Assembly: GCA_017940415.1 (NCBI GenBank)
Contig: JAGAYR010000044.1
Span: 1 to 64,000 of the forward strand
Direction: 5' to 3'
Origin: Lachnospiraceae bacterium
Lineage (GTDB): Bacteria > Bacillota > Clostridia > Lachnospirales > Lachnospiraceae
DNA length: 64,000 nucleotides
The notes below the pieces were generated by a model. That model saw nothing but the letters and a program-made list of their open reading frames with translations, searched no databases and was not told the DNA's origin. This document shows, piece after piece, positions 1-7,849 of the stretch (position 1 is the stretch's first letter; every line of letters begins with the position of its first letter). The translations under genes were made by a program, and so were the position numbers.

Positions 1-139
1 AAAGACTGATAAACAGTGGCTTTTATGATCTAGCCACAGCCTATCAGTCTGTGCACGTCAACTATTGAAAGCGCCGTATACCGAACGGTACGTATGGTGC
101 TGTGAGAGGACGGCGGTTAGTCACCGCCTCCTACTCGAT
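1..139 (+). mobile_element. Group II intron, 3' end (domain IV tail, domains V and VI)
   Basis: Domain V is complete at about 70-101. An AGC triad strand pairs with GCT, the lower helix is 9 bp, there is a two-base CG bulge (91-92), then a 4-bp upper helix capped by GAAC. Domain VI follows at 104-136: GAG, AGGA and GGCGGT pair with ACCGCC, TCCT and CTC around a TAGTC loop, leaving one bulged A at 133. That is the expected branch-point adenosine, seven bases from the inferred 3' splice site after GAT at 137-139. A hairpin at 3-50 (arms 3-11/42-50 and 16-20/33-37) lies upstream and is probably the distal part of domain IV. Any intron-encoded reverse transcriptase lies outside the window. The intron ends 17 bases from the stop codon of the convergent unknown gene at 157-921. 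The fold was done by eye, but it matches all the diagnostic features. Confidence 0.85.
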
Positions 140-156
140 TGATCATATGATGGATG

Positions 157-921
157 TCAGCCTCTTGTGGTGCTTTTTGTGCCGTGTAAAATAAGATTTT
201 CGTCGGAGGGATCTATCTGAATGATCCTTCCTCTTGAGTCATATTGTGTAAGGAGTGTGGAGGAAATGGCTGCATGCCTGCTTCCGCCTCTTGTGATGAT
301 TCTTTCGAATCTTTCCTCATCACCTGACATCAGGGCATCCTTTATTGCCTTATCCTCGAAGTCCTTTATGTGTTCTTCGTCATTATATGAAGCAAGTTCT
401 GCTCCCTCTTTTTCCAGCTCTTCCGTGTATGCATCGAATTCGTCCCCGGGAATTGAACTTCCTATATTCATTCCGGTTTCGCCTCTGTAGAATTTCATGG
501 AATCTTCAGAGTGGAGAGGGTCGGTTTCATCAGGGTTATCCGAAGGTTTCTCCATACCTTCGTTAAGAGGTTTGCTTTCCCAGATATTACCGAATATCCT
601 TAATACATTTTCCCATATCCCGGACAGATATTTCCCGATGCTTTTAAGGAGGTTTGCCGTGTCGATTGCCCCCAAGGGCGCTTCGGGATTCGGCTTTTCA
701 ACTATCTCGGAGTTTTCTTTTTCATTCGAAGATGCCTTTGATTGCTGCTTCTCGGATTTCCGGGGAGAGGAATGCTCGTAATATACTCCTTCACCCTTGG
801 CGGATTCTTCGGCAAGAGCCTGGTCCATGCTAAAGGGCGCAGAGTTACCGTTACCGCTTGTTTTGGTACCTACGCTGCTTACTCCTGTATATGATTCTAC
901 CCTTGATACGGGGTCTATCAT
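157..921 (-). CDS. Hypothetical protein, hydrophilic, low complexity
   Basis: This 254-residue product has no signal peptide, no membrane segment and no domain I recognise. The first half is rich in Ser, Gly, Glu and Lys and looks disordered. A short moderately hydrophobic stretch near residues 83-115 contains LGAIDTANLLKSIGKYLSGI. The C-terminal 70 residues are charged (GDEERFERIITRGG) and look more ordered. The ATG start at 921 is supported by AGGAAAGG seven bases upstream. The gene runs against its neighbour fcl, and a group II intron has landed just past its stop codon. The function is unknown. Confidence 0.6.
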   Translation of the reverse strand: MIDPVSRVESYTGVSSVGTKTSGNGNSAPFSMDQALAEESAKGEGVYYEHSSPRKSEKQQSKASSNEKENSEIVEKPNPEAPLGAIDTANLLKSIGKYLSGIWENVLRIFGNIWESKPLNEGMEKPSDNPDETDPLHSEDSMKFYRGETGMNIGSSIPGDEFDAYTEELEKEGAELASYNDEEHIKDFEDKAIKDALMSGDEERFERIITRGGSRHAAISSTLLTQYDSRGRIIQIDPSDENLILHGTKSTTRG

Positions 922-947
922 TTAATTCCTTTCCTAAGTATCTTTGT

Positions 948-956
948 GATATAATT
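948..956 (+). promoter_or_regulatory. Extended -10 promoter candidate for fcl
   Basis: TGATATAAT is a perfect extended -10 element, with no clear -35. It lies about 85 bases before the fcl start and is followed by an AT-rich hairpin, AAATACT/AGTATTT, at 961-980. Confidence 0.4.
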
Positions 957-1041
957 CAATAAATACTTCTTTTAGTATTTTAACTTTTATTATCCCTTCG
1001 GGCAAGTTTTTGAAGCATGACCCGACAGGCGGTGAGGTAAT

Positions 1042-1983
1042 ATGGAAAAGAACAGTAGAATATATGTTGCCGGTCATAAAGGAATGGTTGGAAGTGCCAT
1101 TTTGCGTGAGCTTAAAAAGCAGGGATATGAGAATTTTATCCTGATGCCGCATGCTGATCTTGATCTGTGTGATCAAAGGGCTGTGGAAGATTTTTTTGAA
1201 AGCGAGAAACCGGAATATGTATTCCTGGCTGCAGCCAAAGTCGGCGGTATCATAGCCAATTCCGAGGCACTTGCCGATTTTATGTATGATAACATGATGC
1301 TCGAGATGAATGTCATTCATTCTGCATTCAAGAACGGAGTCAAGAAACTTGAATTCTTAGGTTCATCATGTATCTATCCCAGACTTGCTCCCCAGCCCAT
1401 GAAAGAGGACTGCCTTCTTACTTCAGAACTTGAGAAGACCAACGAGGCATATGCTCTTGCCAAAATCTCGGGACTCAAGTACTGCGAATTCTTAAACAGA
1501 CAATACGGTACCGATTATATATCGGTTATGCCCACCAATCTTTACGGACCGGGCGATAATTATCATCCTACCCATTCACATGTAGTTCCCGCTCTTATAA
1601 GAAAATTCCATGAAGCAAAGGAAAGCGGTGCTCCTGAAGTAGTATGCTGGGGCGACGGTTCTCCTCTCAGAGAATTTTTGTATGTGGATGATCTGGCGGA
1701 GCTTTGCGTATTCCTTATGAACAATTACAGCGGTAACGAAACCGTAAATGCAGGAAGCGGCAAAGAGATTACCATCAAAGAATTATCCGAACTTGTTGCT
1801 AAGACGGTAGGATATGAAGGAAAGATTGTATGGGATACCACTAAACCCAACGGAACTCCCAGAAAACTCCTTGATGTATCCAAAGCTACAAATTTAGGCT
1901 GGACTTACCATACCGAGCTTGAAGACGGACTTAAGCTTGCATATGATGACTTCTTGAATAATCCCGTTAGGGCTGAACGATAA
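1042..1983 (+). CDS. fcl: GDP-L-fucose synthase
   Basis: This enzyme of 313 residues would convert GDP-4-keto-6-deoxy-mannose to GDP-L-fucose with NADPH, by epimerisation and reduction, for surface glycan synthesis in the cytoplasm. It is an extended SDR protein. The N-terminal nucleotide loop is GHKGMVGSA (residues 11-19), the catalytic serine region is LGSSCIYP (106-113), and the YxxxK pair is Tyr137/Lys141 in YALAK. The family hallmark [13 protein letters not shown] follows. The length is normal. GDP-mannose dehydratase is not adjacent, so the substrate must come from elsewhere. The next gene, a chemoreceptor, starts 30 bases downstream and may be co-transcribed. Confidence 0.9.
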   Translation: MEKNSRIYVAGHKGMVGSAILRELKKQGYENFILMPHADLDLCDQRAVEDFFESEKPEYVFLAAAKVGGIIANSEALADFMYDNMMLEMNVIHSAFKNGVKKLEFLGSSCIYPRLAPQPMKEDCLLTSELEKTNEAYALAKISGLKYCEFLNRQYGTDYISVMPTNLYGPGDNYHPTHSHVVPALIRKFHEAKESGAPEVVCWGDGSPLREFLYVDDLAELCVFLMNNYSGNETVNAGSGKEITIKELSELVAKTVGYEGKIVWDTTKPNGTPRKLLDVSKATNLGWTYHTELEDGLKLAYDDFLNNPVRAER

Positions 1984-2013
1984 AAACATTCAACACATGA
2001 AGGGAGAGGTTTT

Positions 2014-3495
2014 ATGGAAGACAAACAGAGCATTAAGTATCAGGAGATGGCTCTTGCCAATCTGAGGATGCTGCAGGCCTCCACGGTACTGTGCAGTATC
2101 ATTTCTCTGGCGTATATCGCTGAGATATTCAAACACGCCAGAACGGTGGGATATGTACTTTTGGTCATTGTTCTTGCACTTACCCCTTCCATCATCGGAT
2201 GGTTTATCTACAATTCCAATAATGCAGCGGAAGCAATCAGACACCTCATAGGTATCGGATATGCCATCATGTACTGCTTTGTTCTTTTTACTACGGAAAA
2301 TATCCTGGTTTTCGTATATGTATTCCCGATGCTTGTTATCATCACTCTTTATGACGACACCGCGTTTATATCCAAGATCGGTATCGGATGTATTGTTGTA
2401 AATATGATATCCATTGTGCTCTCTCTCAAAAACGGTACTATCACTGATTCCGCAGTAGCAGAGATTCAGGGATTTGTTATGGTGGTTACCGTTGCATATC
2501 TGATAATGGTTAGTCTGACCAACAGCAAGCTTCAGAAAATGCGTACCGAAAGTCTTGAAGGAGCGAATGCCAAGACTCAGGCTCTTTTGGACAATATTCT
2601 CACAGTGTCAGACAGAGTAACAGATACCGCAGGACAGCTTTCCGATGAAATGGGAATGCTCAAGTCATCGATTGACAGAACCATTGAATCCATGGAAGAG
2701 GTCAGACAGGGTACCAATGAGTCTGCGGAAGCTGCTCAGGTTCAGCTTGTTCAGACTACCAAGATTTCAGATCATATCGAGACCGTAAGATCTTCAGCTG
2801 ATGTTATCACCGAAAATGTTGAAGTCGCTTCGGATGCTGTATCTGTTGGACAGGAGAATATCCGCAGAATGACAGAACTGACAAGTGAAGTTGATTCCGC
2901 AGGTAAGGATGTAGCAGGTGCTCTTGAGAAGTTTAAGAAGACCGCTGATGAAATGAATTCCATAACCGTTATCATCACGGATGTTGCATCACAGACAAGA
3001 CTCCTTGCACTCAACGCTTCCATCGAAGCTGCACGTGCCGGTGAAGCGGGAAGAGGATTTGCGGTTGTTGCAACCGAGATATCTAATCTTGCAGGACAGA
3101 CTACCAAGGCTACAGAAAATATCAACGCTCTCATCGGTGATGTTGTAAATCAGGTAGGTACAATGGTAACCACCATTGAAAAGCTTCTCCAGATCGATGA
3201 TGAAGAAAGCAAGTGCGCTGTTGACACAGCAGACAGCTTTAATAAGATTTCCGGAACCGTTGACATCATCAAGAAGCATACCGCCGATCTTGATGATCTT
3301 GTGGGAAGACTTTCACAGGCTAATGAGGATATCGTAAACAGCATTCAGACTACTTCAGCTGTTACGGAAGAGGTTACCGCACATGCTACCGAAACCTACG
3401 ATGTCAGCCTTCAGAATCAGGAAGTCGTTAATGCTCTCGGTAATCTTGTTAGCAGCCTCAATGAGGATGCGGAGCTTCTTAAGGCGGGCAGATAA
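2014..3495 (+). CDS. Methyl-accepting chemotaxis protein, polytopic membrane type
   Basis: This is a chemoreceptor signalling protein of 493 residues. About six hydrophobic segments occupy residues 15-170 with short loops only, so there is no large extracellular ligand domain. Sensing must occur within or near the membrane or in the cytoplasm. The cytoplasmic part is a long coiled coil carrying the hairpin tip LLALNASIEAARAGEAGRGF (about 328-347), which binds CheA/CheW. The start is supported by GGGAGAGG upstream. An intrinsic terminator follows directly. The gene implies a motile or surface-moving relative, but no flagellar or che genes are in the window. Confidence 0.92.
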   Translation: MEDKQSIKYQEMALANLRMLQASTVLCSIISLAYIAEIFKHARTVGYVLLVIVLALTPSIIGWFIYNSNNAAEAIRHLIGIGYAIMYCFVLFTTENILVFVYVFPMLVIITLYDDTAFISKIGIGCIVVNMISIVLSLKNGTITDSAVAEIQGFVMVVTVAYLIMVSLTNSKLQKMRTESLEGANAKTQALLDNILTVSDRVTDTAGQLSDEMGMLKSSIDRTIESMEEVRQGTNESAEAAQVQLVQTTKISDHIETVRSSADVITENVEVASDAVSVGQENIRRMTELTSEVDSAGKDVAGALEKFKKTADEMNSITVIITDVASQTRLLALNASIEAARAGEAGRGFAVVATEISNLAGQTTKATENINALIGDVVNQVGTMVTTIEKLLQIDDEESKCAVDTADSFNKISGTVDIIKKHTADLDDLVGRLSQANEDIVNSIQTTSAVTEEVTAHATETYDVSLQNQEVVNALGNLVSSLNEDAELLKAGR

Positions 3496-3504
3496 ACAAT
3501 CAAT

Positions 3505-3541
3505 GCGGGATGGTTTCCCAAAGAAACCGTCCCGTTTTTTT
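3505..3541 (+). terminator. Intrinsic terminator after chemoreceptor gene
   Basis: The stem CGGGA-GGTTT / AAACC-TCCCG is followed by seven T residues (3535-3541). Confidence 0.9.
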
Positions 3542-3550
3542 ATATATTGA

Positions 3551-3579
3551 TTGACAGTATGCGTAGGATTGTATACAAT
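3551..3579 (+). promoter_or_regulatory. Sigma-A promoter of the GntR-type regulator gene
   Basis: A perfect -35 TTGACA (3551-3556) is followed by a 17-bp spacer and -10 TACAAT (3574-3579). An apparently longer open frame beginning with this TTG is therefore not the coding start. Confidence 0.8.
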
Positions 3580-3606
3580 AATACACGTTGTTAAGCGTGT
3601 ATTATT
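3568..3606 (+). promoter_or_regulatory. Two overlapping dyads, probable operator of the GntR-type regulator
   Basis: ATTGTATACAAT (3568-3579) is a perfect 12-bp palindrome covering the -10 box. Its core, TTGTATACAA, resembles FadR-subfamily operators. A second dyad has perfect 11-bp arms, AATAATACACG (3577-3587) and CGTGTATTATT (3596-3606), with an 8-base gap over the expected transcription start. Their position favours autorepression. This is inference from position and motif. Confidence 0.55.
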
Positions 3607-3640
3607 TTTTAGTATTTACCCACATTTGGAGGAGATACAA

Positions 3641-4321
3641 ATGGAAGAAGATGTTAAGGAAGGTGCCTCTGATAAATATTCGTTAAGAGGAAGGGTTTTT
3701 TCCCGATTAAGAGAAGATATCCTTAACGGAAAATATGAAGAAGGTGTTGAACTTCGAGAGATAGCCATCGGCGAAGAACTCGGAGTAAGCAGAACACCCG
3801 TAAGAGAAGCTTTCAGACAGCTTGAGCTTGAAGGACTGATCAAGATTATTCCCAACAAAGGTGCTTACGTTGTCGGTATAAGCGATAAGGATGTAAGGGA
3901 TATCTATATCCTCAGATCCAGACTTGAAGGTCTTGCGGCAAGATGGGCCGTTGACCATATTACAAATGAGCAGCTTGAAGAGATGGAAGAGAATGTTTAC
4001 CTTGCCAAATTCCATACTCAGAAAGGCCATAACGAGCAGATATTTGAACTTGATAACAGATTCCATGAACTTCTTTATGAGGCATCAGGTTCTAAGATTC
4101 TTGAGCATCAGCTCAAAGATTATCATCAGTATGTTCTTCGTATCCGAAAGAAGACATTGTCCAGCAAGGCAAGAGGACCTCAGTCCAATCTGGAGCATGA
4201 AGCAATTCTTGAAGCTATCAAGAACAAGAATGCGGATGATGCGGAGAGACTTGCTCACGAGCATATGATCAATGCTTATAAGAACATGATCGATAACGGG
4301 CTTATTAAACCCGAAGATTAA
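3641..4321 (+). CDS. GntR family transcriptional regulator (FadR/FCD type)
   Basis: The N-terminal winged helix-turn-helix (residues about 14-80) contains LREIAIGEELGVSRTPVREA and the wing IIPNKGAYV, both typical of GntR proteins. The C-terminal helical part (about 90-220) is FCD-like, with several histidines (FDNRFHELLY-type, LEHEAILEAI, HEHMINAY) that could bind metal and carboxylate ligands. I place the start at ATG 3641 behind GGAGGA. The frame is open further upstream, but that part overlaps the promoter. The product has 226 residues. The gene is 24 bases ahead of icd, so it may control isocitrate dehydrogenase in response to a central metabolite. The ligand is unknown. Confidence 0.85.
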   Translation: MEEDVKEGASDKYSLRGRVFSRLREDILNGKYEEGVELREIAIGEELGVSRTPVREAFRQLELEGLIKIIPNKGAYVVGISDKDVRDIYILRSRLEGLAARWAVDHITNEQLEEMEENVYLAKFHTQKGHNEQIFELDNRFHELLYEASGSKILEHQLKDYHQYVLRIRKKTLSSKARGPQSNLEHEAILEAIKNKNADDAERLAHEHMINAYKNMIDNGLIKPED

Positions 4322-4345
4322 TAACCAAACAGGAGATGTATTAAC

Positions 4346-5554
4346 ATGGCAAAGATTCAGATGAAAACACCCCTTGTCGAGATGGACGGAGATGAGATGA
4401 CCAGAGTACTCTGGCAGATGATCAAGGATGAGCTTATCACTCCTTATGTTGATCTTAAGACAGAGTATTACGATCTCGGACTTGAGCACAGAAATGAAAC
4501 CAATGATCAGGTTACCGTTGATTCAGCCAATGCGACCCTTAAATACGGCGTTGCGGTTAAATGTGCCACCATCACTCCCAATGCGGCAAGAATGACCGAA
4601 TATAACCTTAAGGAGATGTGGAAGAGCCCCAACGGAACAATCCGAGCTATTCTTGACGGAACCGTATTCAGAGCTCCCATTCTTGTAAAGGGAATCAGAC
4701 CCTATGTTTCCAACTGGACCAAGCCCATCACTCTTGCACGTCACGCTTACGGTGATGTCTATAAAAATACCGAGATAGCTGTTCCCGGAGCAGGTAAGGC
4801 AGAGCTTGTTTTCACCGCTGCCGACGGAACCGAGACCAGAAAGACCATTCAGGAATTCGACGGTCCCGGAATCATTCAGGGAATCCACAATACCGATAAG
4901 TCCATCACCAGCTTTGCAAAGGCATGTTTTGAATATGCGCTTTCAACAAAGCAGGACCTTTGGTTCTCAACCAAGGATACCATTTCCAAGATCTATGATC
5001 ATCACTTCAAAGATATCTTTGCCGATATGTACGAAAAGGAGTATAAGGAGAAATTTGAAGCTGCAGGAATCGAATACTTCTATACTCTCATTGATGATGC
5101 CGTTGCCCGTGTTATCAGAAGTGAAGGCGGATTTATCTGGGCATGTAAGAACTACGACGGAGATGTTATGTCAGACATGGTAGCTACCGCTTACGGTGAT
5201 CTGTCCATGATGACTTCCGTACTTGTATCTCCCAAGGGAGTTTATGAGTACGAGGCAGCTCACGGAACCGTTCAGAGACATTACTACAAGCACCTTAAGG
5301 GAGAGAAAACTTCCACCAACTCCATTGCTACTATCTTTGCATGGACCGGAGCTCTTAAGAAGAGAGGAGAGCTTGACGGAATCGCAGAGCTTTCAGAGTT
5401 CGCCGAGAAGCTTGAGAAAGCTTGCATCAAGACCATCGAAGACGGCAAGATGACCAAGTCTCTTTCTCTTATCTCTGATTGCAAGGATCCCGTTATTCTT
5501 GATTCTGAAGGATTCATCAAAGCTATCAAGGAAACTTTTGAAACTCTTATGTAA
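4346..5554 (+). CDS. icd: NADP-dependent isocitrate dehydrogenase
   Basis: This cytosolic enzyme of 402 residues oxidises isocitrate to 2-oxoglutarate with NADP+. It belongs to the homodimeric type II family shared with eukaryotes, as shown by [14 protein letters not shown] at the N-terminus, GTVFRAPI and the RPYVSNW segment. The cofactor region [18 protein letters not shown] (about 293-310) is NADP-type. The SD AGGAG lies upstream and a strong terminator downstream. In fermentative bacteria it provides 2-oxoglutarate for glutamate synthesis plus NADPH. That fits with NfnAB, proBA and gltX elsewhere in the window. Confidence 0.95.
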   Translation: MAKIQMKTPLVEMDGDEMTRVLWQMIKDELITPYVDLKTEYYDLGLEHRNETNDQVTVDSANATLKYGVAVKCATITPNAARMTEYNLKEMWKSPNGTIRAILDGTVFRAPILVKGIRPYVSNWTKPITLARHAYGDVYKNTEIAVPGAGKAELVFTAADGTETRKTIQEFDGPGIIQGIHNTDKSITSFAKACFEYALSTKQDLWFSTKDTISKIYDHHFKDIFADMYEKEYKEKFEAAGIEYFYTLIDDAVARVIRSEGGFIWACKNYDGDVMSDMVATAYGDLSMMTSVLVSPKGVYEYEAAHGTVQRHYYKHLKGEKTSTNSIATIFAWTGALKKRGELDGIAELSEFAEKLEKACIKTIEDGKMTKSLSLISDCKDPVILDSEGFIKAIKETFETLM

Positions 5555-5583
5555 TTAAAATGAAGCGTCCCTATTTTCATTTA

Positions 5584-5613
5584 AAGGAAGCCGATGTTTC
5601 GGCTTCCTTTTTT
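5584..5613 (+). terminator. Intrinsic terminator after icd
   Basis: The stem AAGGAAGCCG/CGGCTTCCTT with loop ATGTTT is followed by a T run. It isolates icd from the bacteriocin-like cluster. Confidence 0.92.
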
Positions 5614-5621
5614 GTATCTAT

Positions 5622-5732
5622 TTCTGCAATATTCGTCCGCATTCTGCAACAGGTATCGTCATAGTCAGATTCATAGGATATATTAAAATTGCCGTACGGC
5701 GGTATACCATCATTCCCCGGGGATTGCGCAAT
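5622..5732 (+). promoter_or_regulatory. Candidate control region of the bacteriocin-like cluster
   Basis: The 245-base gap 5614-5858 carries two direct repeats, TTCTGCAA (5622-5629 and 5642-5649), 20 bp apart. After these comes a weak promoter, TAGTCA (5662-5667), 16 bp and TAAAAT (5684-5689). Four perfect palindromes then lie almost back to back: GCCGTACGGC (5691-5700), GGTATACC (5701-5708), TCCCCGGGGA (5714-5723) and ATTGCGCAAT (5723-5732). A second possible -10, TATAAG, lies at 5745-5750. Regulation is inferred; no regulator gene lies in the cluster. Confidence 0.35.
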
Positions 5733-5858
5733 CAAAACGGAATGTATAAGAATCTAAACTCAAAAATGTGTGTATGTTCAAAAAGTCTGTGAGGGGAGCA
5801 TCATAATTCTTAAGACCTTAAGGACTTACTCGGACAGAAGTTACAGAAAGGAAAAAAT

Positions 5859-6080
5859 ATGTTTAACATAGTTGAAGTACTTGGAACATCTTGGGGCGTC
5901 GGAAACCTTATCTATGATTATCTTACAGGTGCAGCATGGTGGGCATGGCTCATCGATGCGGGATTCCTTGTAGCCGGTGTTATTTCCGGAGGAACCGCTG
6001 CACTTATTAAAGAGGCTGGAAAACTCGGACTTAAGGCAGCTATTAAGGGCCTTACAAAGTCTGCTGCAATTGCGCTCTAA
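5859..6080 (+). CDS. Putative circular (head-to-tail) bacteriocin precursor
   Basis: The peptide has 73 residues and no classical signal peptide, double-glycine leader or cysteine. It is very hydrophobic and alanine/glycine rich. Two helical hydrophobic stretches (about 25-50) are followed by a C-terminal amphipathic helix whose five lysines fall exactly every fourth residue: 51, 55, 59, 63 and 67. It ends in AAIAL. Circularin A, uberolysin and carnocyclin-type precursors share a short leader, a hydrophobic core, a Gly-Gly turn, a cationic C-terminal helix and a hydrophobic last residue. By analogy the leader may be residues 1-7, giving a ~66-residue ring starting at Leu8. That cleavage site is a guess. 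The SD AAAGGAA is strong. The four downstream genes match a circular-bacteriocin export and immunity set. Confidence 0.72.
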   Translation: MFNIVEVLGTSWGVGNLIYDYLTGAAWWAWLIDAGFLVAGVISGGTAALIKEAGKLGLKAAIKGLTKSAAIAL

Positions 6081-6097
6081 TCAATAAAGAATAATAT

Positions 6098-6123
6098 GGG
6101 GTGGTGAAATATTTTGCCACCCT
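6098..6123 (+). terminator. Possible attenuator between precursor and export genes
   Basis: The stem GGGGTGG (6098-6104) / CCACCCT (6117-6123) has a 12-base loop and is followed by an A/T-rich tail without a clean T run. It could reduce read-through, so that peptide mRNA exceeds the transport genes. It is weak as a terminator. Confidence 0.4.
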
Positions 6124-6148
6124 CATATTTATTTAGGTCAAGTATATC

Positions 6149-7849
6149 ATGTATATATTCACCAAAATCTTGATGTATATAAATCTGTTTTTTTCAATCA
6201 ACAAAAATATGTTTTTCGAAAAATACAAATTTATTTCATTGAGTGAAAAGAAAAAAAAGAGCTTTTATGCTGTCTGGTTCTTTATACAGAATTATGTATT
6301 TCTTATGATCGGTACTCTTGTAATCTATAAACTGTTCAAGAGTACTTTAGTCTGCGGTGCAATCTGTTTTTTTCATCTTATTTCCGGATTTTTCCAAATA
6401 GACTCCAATGACTGGAAGGCATTTGAGAGAAATGATTTTGTAATGGCGTTCCCGCAAAAAAGTAAAAGATGTTTCATGGTGCTTGTGGGAAATCTTATAT
6501 ACCGTTTATTCATCAGTAACAACATTGTATTTTACGGAATCATCACGGGATTGTTATTTGGGATGAAAACAATAGGCATAGTCTGTTTCATTATGCTCTA
6601 TCTGATAATATATATGATTTCTGAGCTTGTGGTATTTACCGTAAGATACAGTACCATCGGGATCAAAAAATTCTACAGTATATTCGGTTATGTTTTTTCA
6701 ATGTCCGTAACCTCACTTGTGATATATGCGATCTTTCAGGCGGGCATATACCTGGCAACACAAATAATAAAAAAGCAGCTGGATAAAGATAATATTCTTG
6801 CGGAGTTTGAATTACTGGTCGGAAGGATAAGTATTTGGTTTACGGAGCATAAGATTGTATTGGCTTCGTTGGCTGCTGTATTTGCCCTTTTTATAACCGC
6901 AAGCTTTATATATACCTTATATGTTCTCAAACACAATTTTTATTCCGAAAAAGATAAGAGTAAGTATGTGGTTAAGAATTTCAGATTTATCAGATTTTTC
7001 AGATTCTTAATGCATAGCATCGCTAAGTCTGACAATCACTATATTGCTCTTTCGGATAAAGAATATGCGCTATATGCCGATGTGTATAAATTTAATTATA
7101 AGAATTACTGGTATGTGATGATAGCAGACAGACCTTTGGCAATTATGATAGCAGTTATAGCAGTTCTCTATGATCATATGTTTGAAGGATGCGAGCTTTT
7201 GCTTCTCGGGATTCTTCCCTGCTTTTTTATGCTGGATATAAATTCAGCAACGACTGTAAAGCTTCTTGTAAACATGTCCTTTATCTCGGATTACAATACA
7301 ATACTGTTTGCGAATACGTCGGGAATAAGTTTAAAAGAACTCATCCGGGCTAAACTGAGGTTTTATTATGTGACCAAATCTGTCAGCACGGTTGTATTTT
7401 TCATAACGTCGAATCTTATAATGTATGTCTTTGGCTGTGAACCGGCTATCTATATTTTGACCAATCTGCTTTGTCTGATAATTCTTATTGTTTTTCCCGA
7501 GAATTATCTTATCAGCAATCTTATATATACCAGGCTGAATTACAAACAATATGAGAAGTATCTTGATGAATCTCAGATTCTTGAAGTTGGGTCCCGGGAG
7601 TTTTTTCCCTTGAATCTTTTATACAGGGTAATGACCACACTGGTTTTTCTTGCCCTCATAGTTTTGCTTTTCGGAACACGTTTCTCATTCAGGATAAGTG
7701 AATATCTGATCATGGGAATTATGTTTTCCGTTTTTATTATCGGAATCTTTTTATGCAGAAAGATCATGAAGAGGGTCGGAAACAATATTTTAGCATTTGT
7801 GGAAAGGGGTGATTACTCTGCGGACTTTGCTAAGATATTCAAAAAATAA
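6149..7849 (+). CDS. Large polytopic membrane protein of circular bacteriocin cluster
   Basis: The 566-residue product has about 12 hydrophobic segments spread along its length and no soluble domain. The cytoplasmic loops are lysine-rich. I see no catalytic motif. In AS-48-type clusters a membrane protein of similar size (As-48B type, around 560 residues) follows the precursor gene and is needed for maturation, cyclisation or secretion. Size, topology and position here agree. The start at 6149 has only a weak SD (AGG 12 bases upstream); ATG 6173 is an alternative. The base composition is more AT-rich than in neighbouring housekeeping genes, which suggests transfer. The end overlaps the next gene by about 40 bases. 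The role is assigned by context, not by sequence identity. Confidence 0.65.
   Translation: MYIFTKILMYINLFFSINKNMFFEKYKFISLSEKKKKSFYAVWFFIQNYVFLMIGTLVIYKLFKSTLVCGAICFFHLISGFFQIDSNDWKAFERNDFVMAFPQKSKRCFMVLVGNLIYRLFISNNIVFYGIITGLLFGMKTIGIVCFIMLYLIIYMISELVVFTVRYSTIGIKKFYSIFGYVFSMSVTSLVIYAIFQAGIYLATQIIKKQLDKDNILAEFELLVGRISIWFTEHKIVLASLAAVFALFITASFIYTLYVLKHNFYSEKDKSKYVVKNFRFIRFFRFLMHSIAKSDNHYIALSDKEYALYADVYKFNYKNYWYVMIADRPLAIMIAVIAVLYDHMFEGCELLLLGILPCFFMLDINSATTVKLLVNMSFISDYNTILFANTSGISLKELIRAKLRFYYVTKSVSTVVFFITSNLIMYVFGCEPAIYILTNLLCLIILIVFPENYLISNLIYTRLNYKQYEKYLDESQILEVGSREFFPLNLLYRVMTTLVFLALIVLLFGTRFSFRISEYLIMGIMFSVFIIGIFLCRKIMKRVGNNILAFVERGDYSADFAKIFKK

Noticed and set aside
934-1320. Minus-strand frame covering the start of fcl
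   Set aside because: It overlaps a clear GDP-fucose synthase gene and has no recognisable domain.
3551-3640. 5' extension of the GntR regulator frame starting with TTG 3551
   Set aside because: The TTG is the first half of a TTGACA -35 box and the stretch contains the promoter; ATG 3641 has a strong SD.
5859-6080. The 73-residue peptide as a holin or type I toxin
   Set aside because: Both are possible by size, but the export ATPase, DUF95 protein and ~12-TM protein next to it fit a circular bacteriocin much better.
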